This document shows positions 37,296 to 46,354 of a stretch of 64,000 nt of DNA, piece by piece. The notes beneath the pieces were generated by a model. It did no database searches and had not been told where the DNA came from. It saw only the letters and a list, made by a program, of their open reading frames with translations. Source of the DNA: Gimesia fumaroli (GTDB lineage: Bacteria > Planctomycetota > Planctomycetia > Planctomycetales > Planctomycetaceae); assembly GCF_007754425.1 (NCBI RefSeq), contig NZ_CP037452.1:1769501-1833500 (forward strand). The letters run 5' to 3'. Each line of letters opens with the position of its first letter. Within the stretch, counting starts at the first letter, position 1. The translations under genes were made by a program, and so were the position numbers.

Positions 37296-40200
37296 ATGAA
37301 ACCAACATCCGGTGCGCTCTACCTGTTGTTCCTGGCGATGGGCTGTTGTCTGTTTACAAATGGCTCGCTTTATGCTCAAAAAAAAGATCCATTTCGGGAA
37401 TTCATTCGTCCCACCGAACCACTTTCACCAGCGGATGCTTTAAAAGCATTCACATTGCCTGCCGGGTTTGAGATTCAACTGGTGGCAGCTGAGCCTGAGA
37501 TTCAAAAACCGTTGAACATGGCCTTTGACATCAAAGGTCGCCTCTGGATTACCGATTCCAGCGAATACCCTTATCCCGTCAAGCCGGGGACAAAGGGGAA
37601 GGATACGATCAAGATTCTCGAAGATACCAATGGCGATGGACGGGCCGATAAAATCACCACGTTTGCGGAAGGCCTGAATATTCCCATCGGCCTCTATCCC
37701 TATAAAAACGGCGTAATTGTTTTCAGTATTCCTGATATCTCGTATTACGAAGATACCGACGGCGACGACAAAGCAGATAAGGTCACCAAATTGTTTGGCC
37801 CGATGGGCTTCGAGCGTGATACGCACGGCATGAACAATTCGTTTCGTCGCGGTTTCGACGGCTGGCTGTATGGGAATCATGGATTTAATAATCAGACCAG
37901 TGTGAGTGGCAGCGATGGTCACAAAATCGAAATGCATTCGGGAAACACCTATCGGATGCGCCTCGATGGCTCGCGGATTGAACATTTCACACACGGTCAG
38001 GTCAACCCCTTCGGATCGACCTTCGATGAAAAAGGGAATTTATTCACCGCGGACTGTCACTCGAAACCCATTTATCAGATCTTGCGCGGCGGTTACTATC
38101 CGAGTTTCGGCAAGCCTGATGATGGGCTGGGCTTTGTCAAACCGATGATGGATCATCTGCATGGTTCAACGGCGATTGCCGGCGTCGAAATTGTATCCGG
38201 CGATCAGTTTCCTGAGGAATATCAAGGCAATTTTTTCAGTGGCAACGTGATGACCTGTCGCATCAATCGAAATTCGCCCGTGTATCATGGCTCGACGATT
38301 GTTGCCAAAGAAGAACCCGATTTTCTTTTAACCACCGATCCCTGGTTTCGGCCCGTCGATGTGCGGCTAGGGCCGGACGGCGCGCTGTATGTCGCCGACT
38401 TCTACAACAAAATTATCGGCCACTATGAAGTTCCTCTGGATCATCCAGGGCGTGACCGTCATAGCGGCCGCATCTGGCGGATTGTGCGGAAAGACCAATC
38501 GCATGCCCCCGTCGATTATTCGAAACTGAAGATACCTCAATTAATTGAGTTACTGGGGTCTCCGAATTTGACGACGCGGATGCTGGTGACCGATTATCTC
38601 TCGGATCAAAAGGGTGAATCAGCGATTGCTCTGCTGCAGCACGCGGTGGTCGAATCAAAACAGCCCACGGTTGTCGTGCATGCGTTGTGGGTCTTGTTCC
38701 GGTTGGGCGCATTGACGGATGATTTGATTTTGCAAGCTGTTTCAAGTCCCTCCGAACTGGTGCGGATTCATGCGGCAAAAATTCTGGCCGAACAGGCTTC
38801 TTGGAACAAGCAGAAACGTTTGCAGATGGTACGCGCATTGGAAGATGAAAATGCCTTCGTACAACGGGCGGCCGCCGAAGCGCTGGGCCTGCATCCACAG
38901 CTGGAAAATATTCAGCCTCTGTTTGCATTACGAGAGAGTGTGCCTGCGAAAGATCATCATCTGGTGTATGTTGTGCGGCGGGCCTTGATGCTGCAGATTC
39001 GTGATTCGCAGGTATTTAAACAGTTGGTCTGGGACAGTTTAAATTCACCACAACGACGCGAACTGGCGCAGCTTTCTCTGGCAGTCCCGACAGAACAGGC
39101 AGCCTTATATTTGATTCGCTATCTGAAAAATGAGCAGATCGATCAGGGGCAATTGCCCGGTTACTTCCGGCACATCGTACGATACTTACCGGCGGAAAAG
39201 CTGCCTGAGTTAATTCAACTGGCGCGGACCAAGTTGGCGAACAACATCGATCTGCAGGTCGAAATCATGAAAGCTGTTCTGCAGGGTTATCGACAGAAGG
39301 GACTTTCCATCGATAATTCTCTGTCTGACTGGGCGGTCGTATTGACGGGAGAATTATTCAAAGCGATTGAGAAACAGCCTCTGCAGTGGATGAACTTTTC
39401 ATTGAATGAGGATGCCAAAATCAATCCTTGGGTAGTGCAGCAGCGCGCGTCAGCGGATGGGAACAAGGCGTCTCCTTTTTTCTGTAGTCTACCCGCGGGA
39501 GAACGGTCGACCGGGCGTCTGGTGTCGCAGACGTTTACGATTCCGGCCCAACTGGAATTTTTTATCGCAGGACATGTCGGTTTTCCCAAGCAGCCAAACA
39601 ATCGTCGGAATTATGTGCAGTTGAAGCGATCGAAGGATCAGAGTGTCATCAAACAGGTCACCGCGCCACGCAACGACCTGGCCCAGAAAATCAGCTGGGA
39701 CCTAAAGAATGTTGTTGGAGAGCAAGGTTATCTGGAGATTGTCGACAGTGATACCGGCAGAGCATATGCCTGGATGGCTGTTGGACGTTTTCAACCGGCT
39801 GTCGTGGAAGTGCCCCGCATCGGTTTGCAGCAGCAGGCCCAACGCATTTCAGCTGCTGCTGAGTTGGCACGCGATTTTCGCATTGGTGCAGCCCGGGAGC
39901 CACTGGCGGTGTTATTGTCTGCGGAACGACTTGATCCGAGGGCCCGCAATCATCTGGCACTGGCTTTGATGATGCTGGATGGGACGGATGCATTTCTGCC
40001 GCTGTTTCCATTGCCAACCAGCCAGGATGCTGCCAGCGGGCAGTTTCAGGCGGCAGTGATTGATGCGGTGATCAAGCAGAACACCGATCAGGTTGAAGCA
40101 CTATTGAAACAGGCCTTTAAAACCTATCCATCTCGCCTGCAGACTCAACTGGCGGAGACGCTCACCAGGCAACCGCAGGGAGCCGCACAACTGGTGGCGT

Positions 40201-40811
40201 ATGCAGAGCAGGGTATAGTCTCTCCTCAACTGCTGACTGAGCCGGCGATTCAGAATCAGCTACAGCAGGCGACCGATCCGAATTTGAAAAAACGTTTGCA
40301 GAAATTAATCAGCGCGTTGCCGCCCCGTGAGAAAAAGACACAGGAGAATATTGCCACGCATTTGAAATCACATAAGTCTTTTAAGATCTCGCTCGAAAAT
40401 GGAAAGACGGTATTTGAAAAAAATTGTGCCGTCTGTCATCAACTGGCGGGCAAGGGGGCTTTGGTCGGTCCGCAGTTAGACGGGATAGGCAATCGGGGTC
40501 TGGAACGATTGCTGGAAGATGTACTCGATCCGAACCGGTCGGTGGATATCAATTTCCGCACGACGACGATTTTGACAGATGAAGGGCGTCTCTTTTCAGG
40601 CCTGAAACGCCGTGAAGAGGGGGCCGTGCTGGTGTTCGTCGACAATAAAGGGAAAGAGTTTACAATTTCCAAAGAGGAGATCGATGAACAAAAACAGTCG
40701 CCGCTTTCATTAATGCCGGCCAATCTGCTGGAAATTCTCTCGCCGCAGCAATTGCATGATCTGCTGGCGTATCTGCTGCAGAGTACCCAGAAAACAACTG
40801 CAGCTCATTAG
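37296..40811 (+). CDS. PVC-type haem-binding dehydrogenase/HEAT protein, large
   Basis: The 1,171-residue exported protein has a signal peptide (about residues 1-27) and a membrane-bound-dehydrogenase beta-propeller at about 45-400 (GRLWITDSSEYPYP; ILEDTNGDGRADKITTF; GPDGALYVADFYNK). HEAT-like repeats run at about 410-680, a beta-rich insertion follows at about 690-850, and a helical stretch continues to about 1020. The C-terminal cytochrome module has CAVCH at residues 1044-1048 and a LMPANL Met segment. It shares its architecture with the protein at 1033 but is longer. A sugar-oxidising role delivering electrons to the haem is the usual assumption for the family and remains unproved. Confidence 0.92.
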   Translation: MKPTSGALYLLFLAMGCCLFTNGSLYAQKKDPFREFIRPTEPLSPADALKAFTLPAGFEIQLVAAEPEIQKPLNMAFDIKGRLWITDSSEYPYPVKPGTKGKDTIKILEDTNGDGRADKITTFAEGLNIPIGLYPYKNGVIVFSIPDISYYEDTDGDDKADKVTKLFGPMGFERDTHGMNNSFRRGFDGWLYGNHGFNNQTSVSGSDGHKIEMHSGNTYRMRLDGSRIEHFTHGQVNPFGSTFDEKGNLFTADCHSKPIYQILRGGYYPSFGKPDDGLGFVKPMMDHLHGSTAIAGVEIVSGDQFPEEYQGNFFSGNVMTCRINRNSPVYHGSTIVAKEEPDFLLTTDPWFRPVDVRLGPDGALYVADFYNKIIGHYEVPLDHPGRDRHSGRIWRIVRKDQSHAPVDYSKLKIPQLIELLGSPNLTTRMLVTDYLSDQKGESAIALLQHAVVESKQPTVVVHALWVLFRLGALTDDLILQAVSSPSELVRIHAAKILAEQASWNKQKRLQMVRALEDENAFVQRAAAEALGLHPQLENIQPLFALRESVPAKDHHLVYVVRRALMLQIRDSQVFKQLVWDSLNSPQRRELAQLSLAVPTEQAALYLIRYLKNEQIDQGQLPGYFRHIVRYLPAEKLPELIQLARTKLANNIDLQVEIMKAVLQGYRQKGLSIDNSLSDWAVVLTGELFKAIEKQPLQWMNFSLNEDAKINPWVVQQRASADGNKASPFFCSLPAGERSTGRLVSQTFTIPAQLEFFIAGHVGFPKQPNNRRNYVQLKRSKDQSVIKQVTAPRNDLAQKISWDLKNVVGEQGYLEIVDSDTGRAYAWMAVGRFQPAVVEVPRIGLQQQAQRISAAAELARDFRIGAAREPLAVLLSAERLDPRARNHLALALMMLDGTDAFLPLFPLPTSQDAASGQFQAAVIDAVIKQNTDQVEALLKQAFKTYPSRLQTQLAETLTRQPQGAAQLVAYAEQGIVSPQLLTEPAIQNQLQQATDPNLKKRLQKLISALPPREKKTQENIATHLKSHKSFKISLENGKTVFEKNCAVCHQLAGKGALVGPQLDGIGNRGLERLLEDVLDPNRSVDINFRTTTILTDEGRLFSGLKRREEGAVLVFVDNKGKEFTISKEEIDEQKQSPLSLMPANLLEILSPQQLHDLLAYLLQSTQKTTAAH

Positions 40812-40867
40812 TGGTTGGGGGTTCTGTAATTGCATTCAAACCGATTTTTTGAAAGTCGCTCTGTACT

Positions 40868-42940
40868 ATGAAGCTTAGATTATTTCTTTCGGCGTTGATG
40901 TCTTTGGCAATAGCCGGAGCTGTGATTGCAGAAGAGTCTGTGATTGTCACTTCAAAATTGACTCACCTGCGCAATTCGGGCGATCGTGAGTGGGCTACGT
41001 TTCCGGAAACGGGCCAGAAGAAAGAGTTGTCAATTCCGTTTGAGGCGAAAGTGAACCAAAGGGAAGGCACGCTATTATTACGACAGCAGGATGTAAAACA
41101 GACCTGGAATGTCGAACTGAACGGCACCGTGCTCGGGAAACTGGTTCCGGATGCCAACGATCAGCAACTGCTGCTGAAGGTTCCTCCCAAAACAGTGAAA
41201 GCAGGGAAAAATCAATTACGCATCTATCAGGCGGGGAAGCAGATTGCCGATGATATTCGTGTCGGAGAAATCGTCTACTTTGATGAACCCAAGAGGGACG
41301 TTTTATCGGAGGCGCAACTATCGATTGAAGTCGTGGACGGGAAATCCGACAAGCCGCTTCCCTGTCGCGTTACCATTGTGAATACTGACAAGACTCTAGT
41401 GGCAACGACGGCTGAGTCAAACGAACGGCAGGCAGTTCGGACCGGCGTGATCTATCTCAGTGAAGGAAAAACGCAATTCCATATGCCGGCGGTGCACTAT
41501 ACCATCGTGGCCGGGCGGGGTTTTGAATACGGTATTGATTTTCGACCGATTCAGTTAGCTGCCGGGGAAAAGAAAAAGGTTCAGCTTAAGATCAACCGTG
41601 AAGTGGACACCATGGGGTATGTCAGCAGTGATACGCACATTCACACGCTGACGCACTCGGGGCACGGCGACTGTTCGATGGCCGAGCGAATGATTACGCT
41701 GGCAGGCGAGCAGATTGAGTTTCCCATCGCCACCGATCACAACAAGCAGATCGATTACGAACCGTTATCTCGAAAATTAAAGGTGCGACGTTACTTTACA
41801 CCCGTCATTGGAAACGAAGTCACCACAAAGTGGGGCCACTTTAATGTGTTTCCCGTTCAGGCGGAGGGGCCGATTCCCGATTATAAACTCTCCGCCTGGA
41901 ATGAAATCTTCGACAGTATCTACGAGACACCGAACGTCAAAGTGGCGATTTTGAATCATGCGCGTGACATTCACTCTAAGTATCGCCCCTTTGACCGCAA
42001 GAATCATCTGAGTCAAACCGGCGAAAATCTGGATGGTTGGCGCTTGCGGGCAAACGCGATGGAAATCATCAATTCGGGCGCGACCCAAACCGATTTCATG
42101 CAGCTGTATCACGACTGGTTTGGCGCGCTGAACCGGGGAACGTTCTTAACGCCGGTGGGCTGCAGCGATTCGCATGATGTGAGCCGCTATATCGTGGGGC
42201 AGGCGCGGACATATATTCAAACAGAAGACAAAGATCCGTCGAAGATTAATGTAGGTCAGACCATTCAAAACTTTGTGGACGGCAAGGTGCTACTTTCTTA
42301 CGGCCTGTTCACGCAGATCAAGGTCAATGGCAAATATGGGCCGGGGGAACTGGTGCCTGCCTCTGACGATCTCAAAGTCAGTCTCACCGTTTCGGGACCG
42401 TCGTGGGTGACGGCGGATCAGATCAGCCTGTATGCGAACGGGGAATTGATTCGTAGAGAAGATATTCAATCGAAAGATCAGGGAGGTGTGAAATGGCAGG
42501 GGACGTGGAAGCTCAAGCAGTTTCCTCACGATTGTCATCTGGTGGCGATTGCGACAGGACCCGGCGTATCAGACGCTTATTGGCCGCTTGCAAAACCGTA
42601 TCAGCCGGATTCTCCCGAATTTCAATCTCATGTGGTTGGATCGACGGGCGCGGTCTGGATTGATACGGACGGCGATGGTAAAAAAACACCCGCGTATGCC
42701 TATGCAGAACGACTGGTGAAAGAGCACAAAGGGAATCTCAATGCACTGCTGAAAAGTCTGGCGAACTATGATCTGGCGGTATCGCAGCAGGTGGCCAGTC
42801 TGCTCAGGGCTGACGGGAAATCTCCCTTCGATCCTGAACTGACAAAATTACTGCAAGACGCCGCCAAGCAGGTTCAGATCGGATTTGCACTCTATGGGGA
42901 AGCATGGCGTGCCAGTCAAATCGCCCGTAGTACCAATTAG
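40868..42940 (+). CDS. CehA/McbA-family PHP metallohydrolase
   Basis: The 690-residue protein has a signal peptide (LFLSALMSLAIAGAVIA) and a beta-rich N-terminus of about 240 residues. A PHP-type metal-hydrolase domain follows at about 250-480, with DTHIHTLTHSGHGD giving the first metal-ligand cluster, the block FPIATDHNKQ, and later GCSDSHDVSR. The C-terminal 200 residues hold an immunoglobulin-like part and the NALLKSLANYDLAVS helical tail. CehA and McbA hydrolyse carbaryl-type esters, but environmental homologues have unknown substrates. It begins 56 bases after the PVC dehydrogenase gene, so the two are probably co-transcribed. It is convergent with the sialidase-like gene, five bases away. 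Confidence 0.88.
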   Translation: MKLRLFLSALMSLAIAGAVIAEESVIVTSKLTHLRNSGDREWATFPETGQKKELSIPFEAKVNQREGTLLLRQQDVKQTWNVELNGTVLGKLVPDANDQQLLLKVPPKTVKAGKNQLRIYQAGKQIADDIRVGEIVYFDEPKRDVLSEAQLSIEVVDGKSDKPLPCRVTIVNTDKTLVATTAESNERQAVRTGVIYLSEGKTQFHMPAVHYTIVAGRGFEYGIDFRPIQLAAGEKKKVQLKINREVDTMGYVSSDTHIHTLTHSGHGDCSMAERMITLAGEQIEFPIATDHNKQIDYEPLSRKLKVRRYFTPVIGNEVTTKWGHFNVFPVQAEGPIPDYKLSAWNEIFDSIYETPNVKVAILNHARDIHSKYRPFDRKNHLSQTGENLDGWRLRANAMEIINSGATQTDFMQLYHDWFGALNRGTFLTPVGCSDSHDVSRYIVGQARTYIQTEDKDPSKINVGQTIQNFVDGKVLLSYGLFTQIKVNGKYGPGELVPASDDLKVSLTVSGPSWVTADQISLYANGELIRREDIQSKDQGGVKWQGTWKLKQFPHDCHLVAIATGPGVSDAYWPLAKPYQPDSPEFQSHVVGSTGAVWIDTDGDGKKTPAYAYAERLVKEHKGNLNALLKSLANYDLAVSQQVASLLRADGKSPFDPELTKLLQDAAKQVQIGFALYGEAWRASQIARSTN

Positions 42941-42945
42941 TTTTT

Positions 42946-44022
42946 CTACTTCTGAAACGCGGCAAGAGGCGTGCGTACAAAAAAGACGCCGGGACCACCA
43001 TCCTGTTTGGGATCGAGATCAAAGAACAGCGTACCCAGTGTGTGCTCGTCAATTTGAATCGTGCGTGGCCAGCCACGACCTTTGATCGGACGCCCCGGGT
43101 TATAGATGATCACGGGATTCGTTTTGTCCCAGGTCTTGCCAGCATCATGCGAGAGTGTCAGTTCGAACGCCCATTCATCATCGCGTCCCACGCCATACAG
43201 AATGGAGGTCAGCACCAGGGTTCCGTTTTTCAGCACCGTCAAATCATAACCGGCGACGCCGAAGTAGGGGAGATTATTCAGCGCCTGCCAGCTTTGTCCC
43301 TGATCGCTGGAACGCAGGCCGTATACCATCTGTTCCGGCTTACCAACGGGGACAGGAGAACTGGCTTGCGGTGCGCCGCTGATGAACGTTCCGTTGGCCG
43401 TCTGCACGAGCGGCACCATGCCATGATTTCGGCCGTCACCAAACGGGAAGACGGAATTGGTTTTGCGATGATAAATCACCGTGCGGTCATAAAAGGGGCA
43501 GACCCAGCGGTCGGCATCGAGTTCGAGAATGGGATGCCGCAGACAGGTATAGTTGGTTAAGTGTGCCAGGGGGATTTCAGTAACGGGAGACCAGGTGATG
43601 CCATGATCTTTGGAAGTGCAAAACTGCGGCACGCGCCAACGGAGATCACCTTCTACACGGTAACAGGACCAGTGCAAAACAATTTCGCCGTTCTTGAGAG
43701 TGGTGAGTGAGCCGGGATAAATCGAGCAGTCTTTAATCGTCGGAATGGGTTTGCTCGTCGACCAGTGCAAGCCGCCATCGGTGGAACGAGAAAGTAGTAG
43801 TTCTTCGCCGCCGCCCCCGTTTTCGTTATAAACCGCCAGCAGATCGCCGTTGGCGGCGCGGCAGAGGGCCGGGTGAATGTGTCCGCTGATCACAGTACAC
43901 ACACGAATGGGAGCGGAAGGTGATTTTTCTGCAGAATGTGATTCTGCAAGTACAGGGGAGAGGCATACGGGCAGGATGCCGAGAAATAACAGGAGCAGGT
44001 GAATAAGAGAGCGGCGATGCAT
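42946..44022 (-). CDS. sialidase-like exported protein with four Asp boxes
   Basis: The 358-residue protein has a signal peptide (IHLLLLFLGILPVC) and a six-bladed propeller with four clear Asp-box motifs: SRSTDGGLHWST, TSKDHGITWSPV, RSSDQGQSWQAL and LSHDAGKTWDKT. Arginines that could bind a carboxylate are present near the blade starts, so a true exo-sialidase is possible, but many planctomycete members of this family probably act on other acidic sugars. It stands alone on the minus strand between the PHP-hydrolase gene and the tRNA-Met element. Confidence 0.88.
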   Translation of the reverse strand: MHRRSLIHLLLLFLGILPVCLSPVLAESHSAEKSPSAPIRVCTVISGHIHPALCRAANGDLLAVYNENGGGGEELLLSRSTDGGLHWSTSKPIPTIKDCSIYPGSLTTLKNGEIVLHWSCYRVEGDLRWRVPQFCTSKDHGITWSPVTEIPLAHLTNYTCLRHPILELDADRWVCPFYDRTVIYHRKTNSVFPFGDGRNHGMVPLVQTANGTFISGAPQASSPVPVGKPEQMVYGLRSSDQGQSWQALNNLPYFGVAGYDLTVLKNGTLVLTSILYGVGRDDEWAFELTLSHDAGKTWDKTNPVIIYNPGRPIKGRGWPRTIQIDEHTLGTLFFDLDPKQDGGPGVFFVRTPLAAFQK

Positions 44023-44297
44023 GAGAGAAGCAGGCCTCCGTTAACAGAGGAACATTTTTCGGAAGAAAACAGGTGTGCCCTACGATCCTGTTTACCCTGT
44101 CGCGTGTCAGACTTCAACAGAGACGTGAAATTGACGGAAAGTTAAGCAGGTTTTTGGCTTTCAAGTCTCAATGCTTTGACAGCCTTACAGGTCTCCAGTA
44201 AGCTATCAGCCATTCACCTCACGAACATTTCAAGGCGGGAAATCAGTTCAATCCGCATTGGGACGATGTGTGATAAATATCAACCAGAAAACAACTT

Positions 44298-44371
44298 GGG
44301 GCCGTAGCTCAATCGGTTAGAGCAGCAAACTCATAATTTGTTGGTTACAGGTTCGAGTCCTGTCGGCCCTA
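44298..44371 (+). tRNA. tRNA-Met (CAU), elongator type
   Basis: The 74-nt cloverleaf folds with acceptor arms GGGGCCG/CGGCCCT (terminal G-U), D stem GCTC/GAGC, anticodon loop CTCATAA (anticodon CAT) and T arm ACAGG-TTCGAGT-CCTGT. The discriminator is A and CCA is not encoded. The CUCAUAA loop and lack of initiator features fit elongator Met. A tRNA-Ile2 with modified C34 shares this anticodon and cannot be fully excluded. It is the integration site of the element described below. Confidence 0.93.
44355..44370 (+). repeat. left attachment-site core
   Basis: GAGTCCTGTCGGCCCT, the last part of the T arm and 3' acceptor strand of tRNA-Met. Identical to 47476-47491. Confidence 0.85.
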
Positions 44372-44484
44372 TTTACGCAATTCGCACTCTCTCGCATCTC
44401 CTCGCAAGCCTCTGATTCACAATGACTTACATCATTCTCTGCTTTTTCGGTTTGCGAGCCTAATCTAGTGTAAACAGCACTGTA

Positions 44485-44505
44485 CTGCACCGGATTCTGC
44501 ACCGC
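44485..44505 (+). repeat. 21-bp subterminal repeat, left copy
   Basis: It contains two TGCACCG heptamers, each 12 bp apart start to start. It matches 47398-47418 with one mismatch. It overlaps the integrase codons for VQNPVQ. It may be an integrase arm-type site. Confidence 0.6.
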
Positions 44506-44887
44506 TTTTTCGAAGTCCGATTCCCTTACCTGCAAATAACTTTGCAACGCTACATTGGGGGAATTTCCCAGCCAGGCGACCACTGTTTGGATCGGGAGGC
44601 TTTCCGTCAATTCGGTCTCTCTACTTGAGCGTAGGTTCTGAAATGGCTTAGGCCATGGAACGAGACCAGCCCGCTTAATGATCTTGTGAAACGTCGTTCT
44701 CAGGTTCTCGCTTCTGATCCGGTGCTTTGCAATCACATATTCTGAGGGAGTCTCATCTAAAGAGAAGAAGCATTGATCAAGGTACGGTCTGAGTTCAGGG
44801 AAGCTGGCTTTCGGGGATCAGCCTAGCCGCGTGTTATTTGTCTTACAAAACCTGTTTAAGCTGTGTTGTCATCTGAAAGGTGATTCA

Positions 44888-45739
44888 TCAATGATTTGGA
44901 TTCTGCATATCTGAAAGCAGTTTTTCTGTAATCTCTTCTTGCTTCCAATCTTCTTTGGCTGGCCTAAAAAAGATGCTTTTGAACTCCCCTCCTCTGAAAT
45001 TCATATAAAATATTAGATTCCAGCATTGATCATCCATCGACTTAAAATTCAGTGTGCACTGATATTCGCCGTTCAATTCTCCCTTAGTCCAAAAACTCAA
45101 GATACCTTGATTACCCTCTCCTGTCATTTTGTGAAACCGAGGGGTTTCGAAAAATATCTCCTCGCCATAACGCATGAAGATAGCGTCTTTTATGTCCCTC
45201 CCTGCATTCTCATATTTCCAATACCACAGCACCGTGTCTCCAGCTCGCTTTTGTTCTGTGATCTCTTTCTGAATAAAATGAGGTAGCATTGATTTGCGGT
45301 ATTCCGCCTGCTCTATTCTTGAGTTGACTTTCAGTATTTGTAACTGCTCATCCATAATACCGCAGTTCTTCTGGTGTGCTTCACGCGTGAGCTTTAGTTC
45401 CTCCCTGGTATCCTGCAGCTCTTTCCGCTGCAGTGACAATTCATGTCTCTATAGCAAGATCGTGTAAATGATCCCAGCGAAAGCCAGCCCTGAGAACAGG
45501 GTGTTAACCGCACCGAACATATCACCGAATCTGGCCCGCTCTTCTGTGCTGTCGATATACGATATTCCCTGCCACATTACCAAGAATATGAACAACACGA
45601 AGTTAAGTAGTAAAAAAAAGATTCCCCAGCTTAGGCGTTTGTCTTCAAACAGGAACTCATGCCAAGGCTTGACCTCTTTTTTAACTCGACGCTCTCTGGC
45701 GTCTGGATCATCCTGATCTATTTCTACCGGCTCATTCAC
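44888..45739 (-). pseudogene. two-TM coiled-coil protein broken by one TAG
   Basis: The reading frame starts at GTG 45739 (overlapping the LexA-like stop, GTGA) and would encode 283 residues, but codon 97 is TAG at 45449-45451. The same frame continues to 44888 without another stop. Two membrane helices lie at about residues 35-58 and 72-97. A coiled coil (LQRKELQDTREELKLTRE) follows right after the stop, then about 120 residues with a beta-rich pattern. In related membrane proteins the helix runs into LLQRxELxLQREEL, so the stop most simply replaces a Gln codon (CAG to TAG). No frameshift is present, so the loss is recent or the codon is read through. Function unknown; cargo gene of the element. 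Confidence 0.8.
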
Positions 45740-45981
45740 GATACATCCCCGCAGAGCTGAATTCGCAGATTTTCGATTACCTCAATACCTCTTGGCATCG
45801 TCTCCAGTCGCTTCAGATGCCCTTTCTGCTCCAGTGCTTTCAGATGGTCGGCAACGCCGTTGGTGGAACGGATACCGAAAGCAGAGGCGATTTCTCGGAC
45901 TGTGGGTGAGAATCCCGTTTTGGCGCGATAGACACGAATAAAACTCAATATGGTTTGTTGTTTTGCCGTTAATCGTTTCAT
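45736..45981 (-). CDS. LexA-like DNA-binding protein without protease domain
   Basis: From ATG 45981 the product has 81 residues. Residues 1-65 match the LexA N-terminal winged helix (PF01726): LTAKQQTILSFIRVYRA, FSPTVREIASAFGI and NGVADHLKALEQKGHLKR. Full LexA has about 200 residues with a Ser-Lys autoprotease, and nothing of that is present, so it cannot self-cleave in response to RecA. An alternative in-frame ATG at 46086 has a better ribosome site (AAGGAAAT) and would add 35 residues without known similarity. It probably represses element genes. The downstream gene overlaps its stop by four bases. Confidence 0.85.
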   Translation of the reverse strand: MKRLTAKQQTILSFIRVYRAKTGFSPTVREIASAFGIRSTNGVADHLKALEQKGHLKRLETMPRGIEVIENLRIQLCGDVS

Positions 45982-46139
45982 TGGATTGTCTCTTCTGAAA
46001 GGAAAAGATCTGGAGCTGCGAAACTGCAGACCGAGTTCAAATTCTGCCAGACTCCCTGCAGCAGTGCCAGCTTTAAAAGTCGTCATAAGTGCGATTTCCT
46101 TAAGGGGGACAGGCAGGGGGAGTCCCCTGACATATTGCA

Positions 46140-46157
46140 CAACTACTTATATAGTTG
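46140..46157. promoter_or_regulatory. palindrome upstream of the LexA-like gene
   Basis: CAACTA and TAGTTG are perfect 6-bp arms around CTTATA. It lies upstream of both possible starts and between the regulator and the divergent SHD1 gene, a natural place for an autoregulatory operator. Confidence 0.45.
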
Positions 46158-46354
46158 CAGTGATACTCGTAATTTATTGGACATAGCATCTTATATTCGG
46201 GAAGATGGCAACTGCAAACTTGGTGCAAAAAACGTGATACTGAAGAAGTTCAAAATACAAGTTTTTTTTCAGCAACTGCTAAAAAACTACAGATTATCGT
46301 GAGGCATAACCAACTAAGTAAACAGGAATATTCACAAGCCTGAAAGGGAATAGG

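Larger units (their letters stand above)
44317..44817 (-). pseudogene. tyrosine-recombinase integrase, C-terminal remnant
   Basis: An open frame runs from after a TGA at 44818-44820 to a stop at 44317-44319, giving about 166 residues of the C-terminal half of a planctomycete-type integrase. The segment FQNLRSSRETELTE contains a catalytic Arg region. The block VVAWLGNSPNVALQSYLQV corresponds to the usual WxGHS...Y block, with Tyr as the probable nucleophile; the expected His of GHS is Asn here. The N-terminal core-binding domain and the first catalytic residues are missing, so it is inactive. The last 18 codons lie inside the tRNA-Met gene, so the integrase C-terminus is encoded by the attachment site itself. 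Confidence 0.85.

Noticed and set aside
44298-44371. Initiator tRNA or tRNA-Ile2 instead of elongator Met
   Set aside because: An initiator would have a mispaired first position and three G-C pairs flanking the anticodon loop; neither is seen. Ile2 cannot be entirely ruled out but the D- and T-arm sequences fit elongator Met better.
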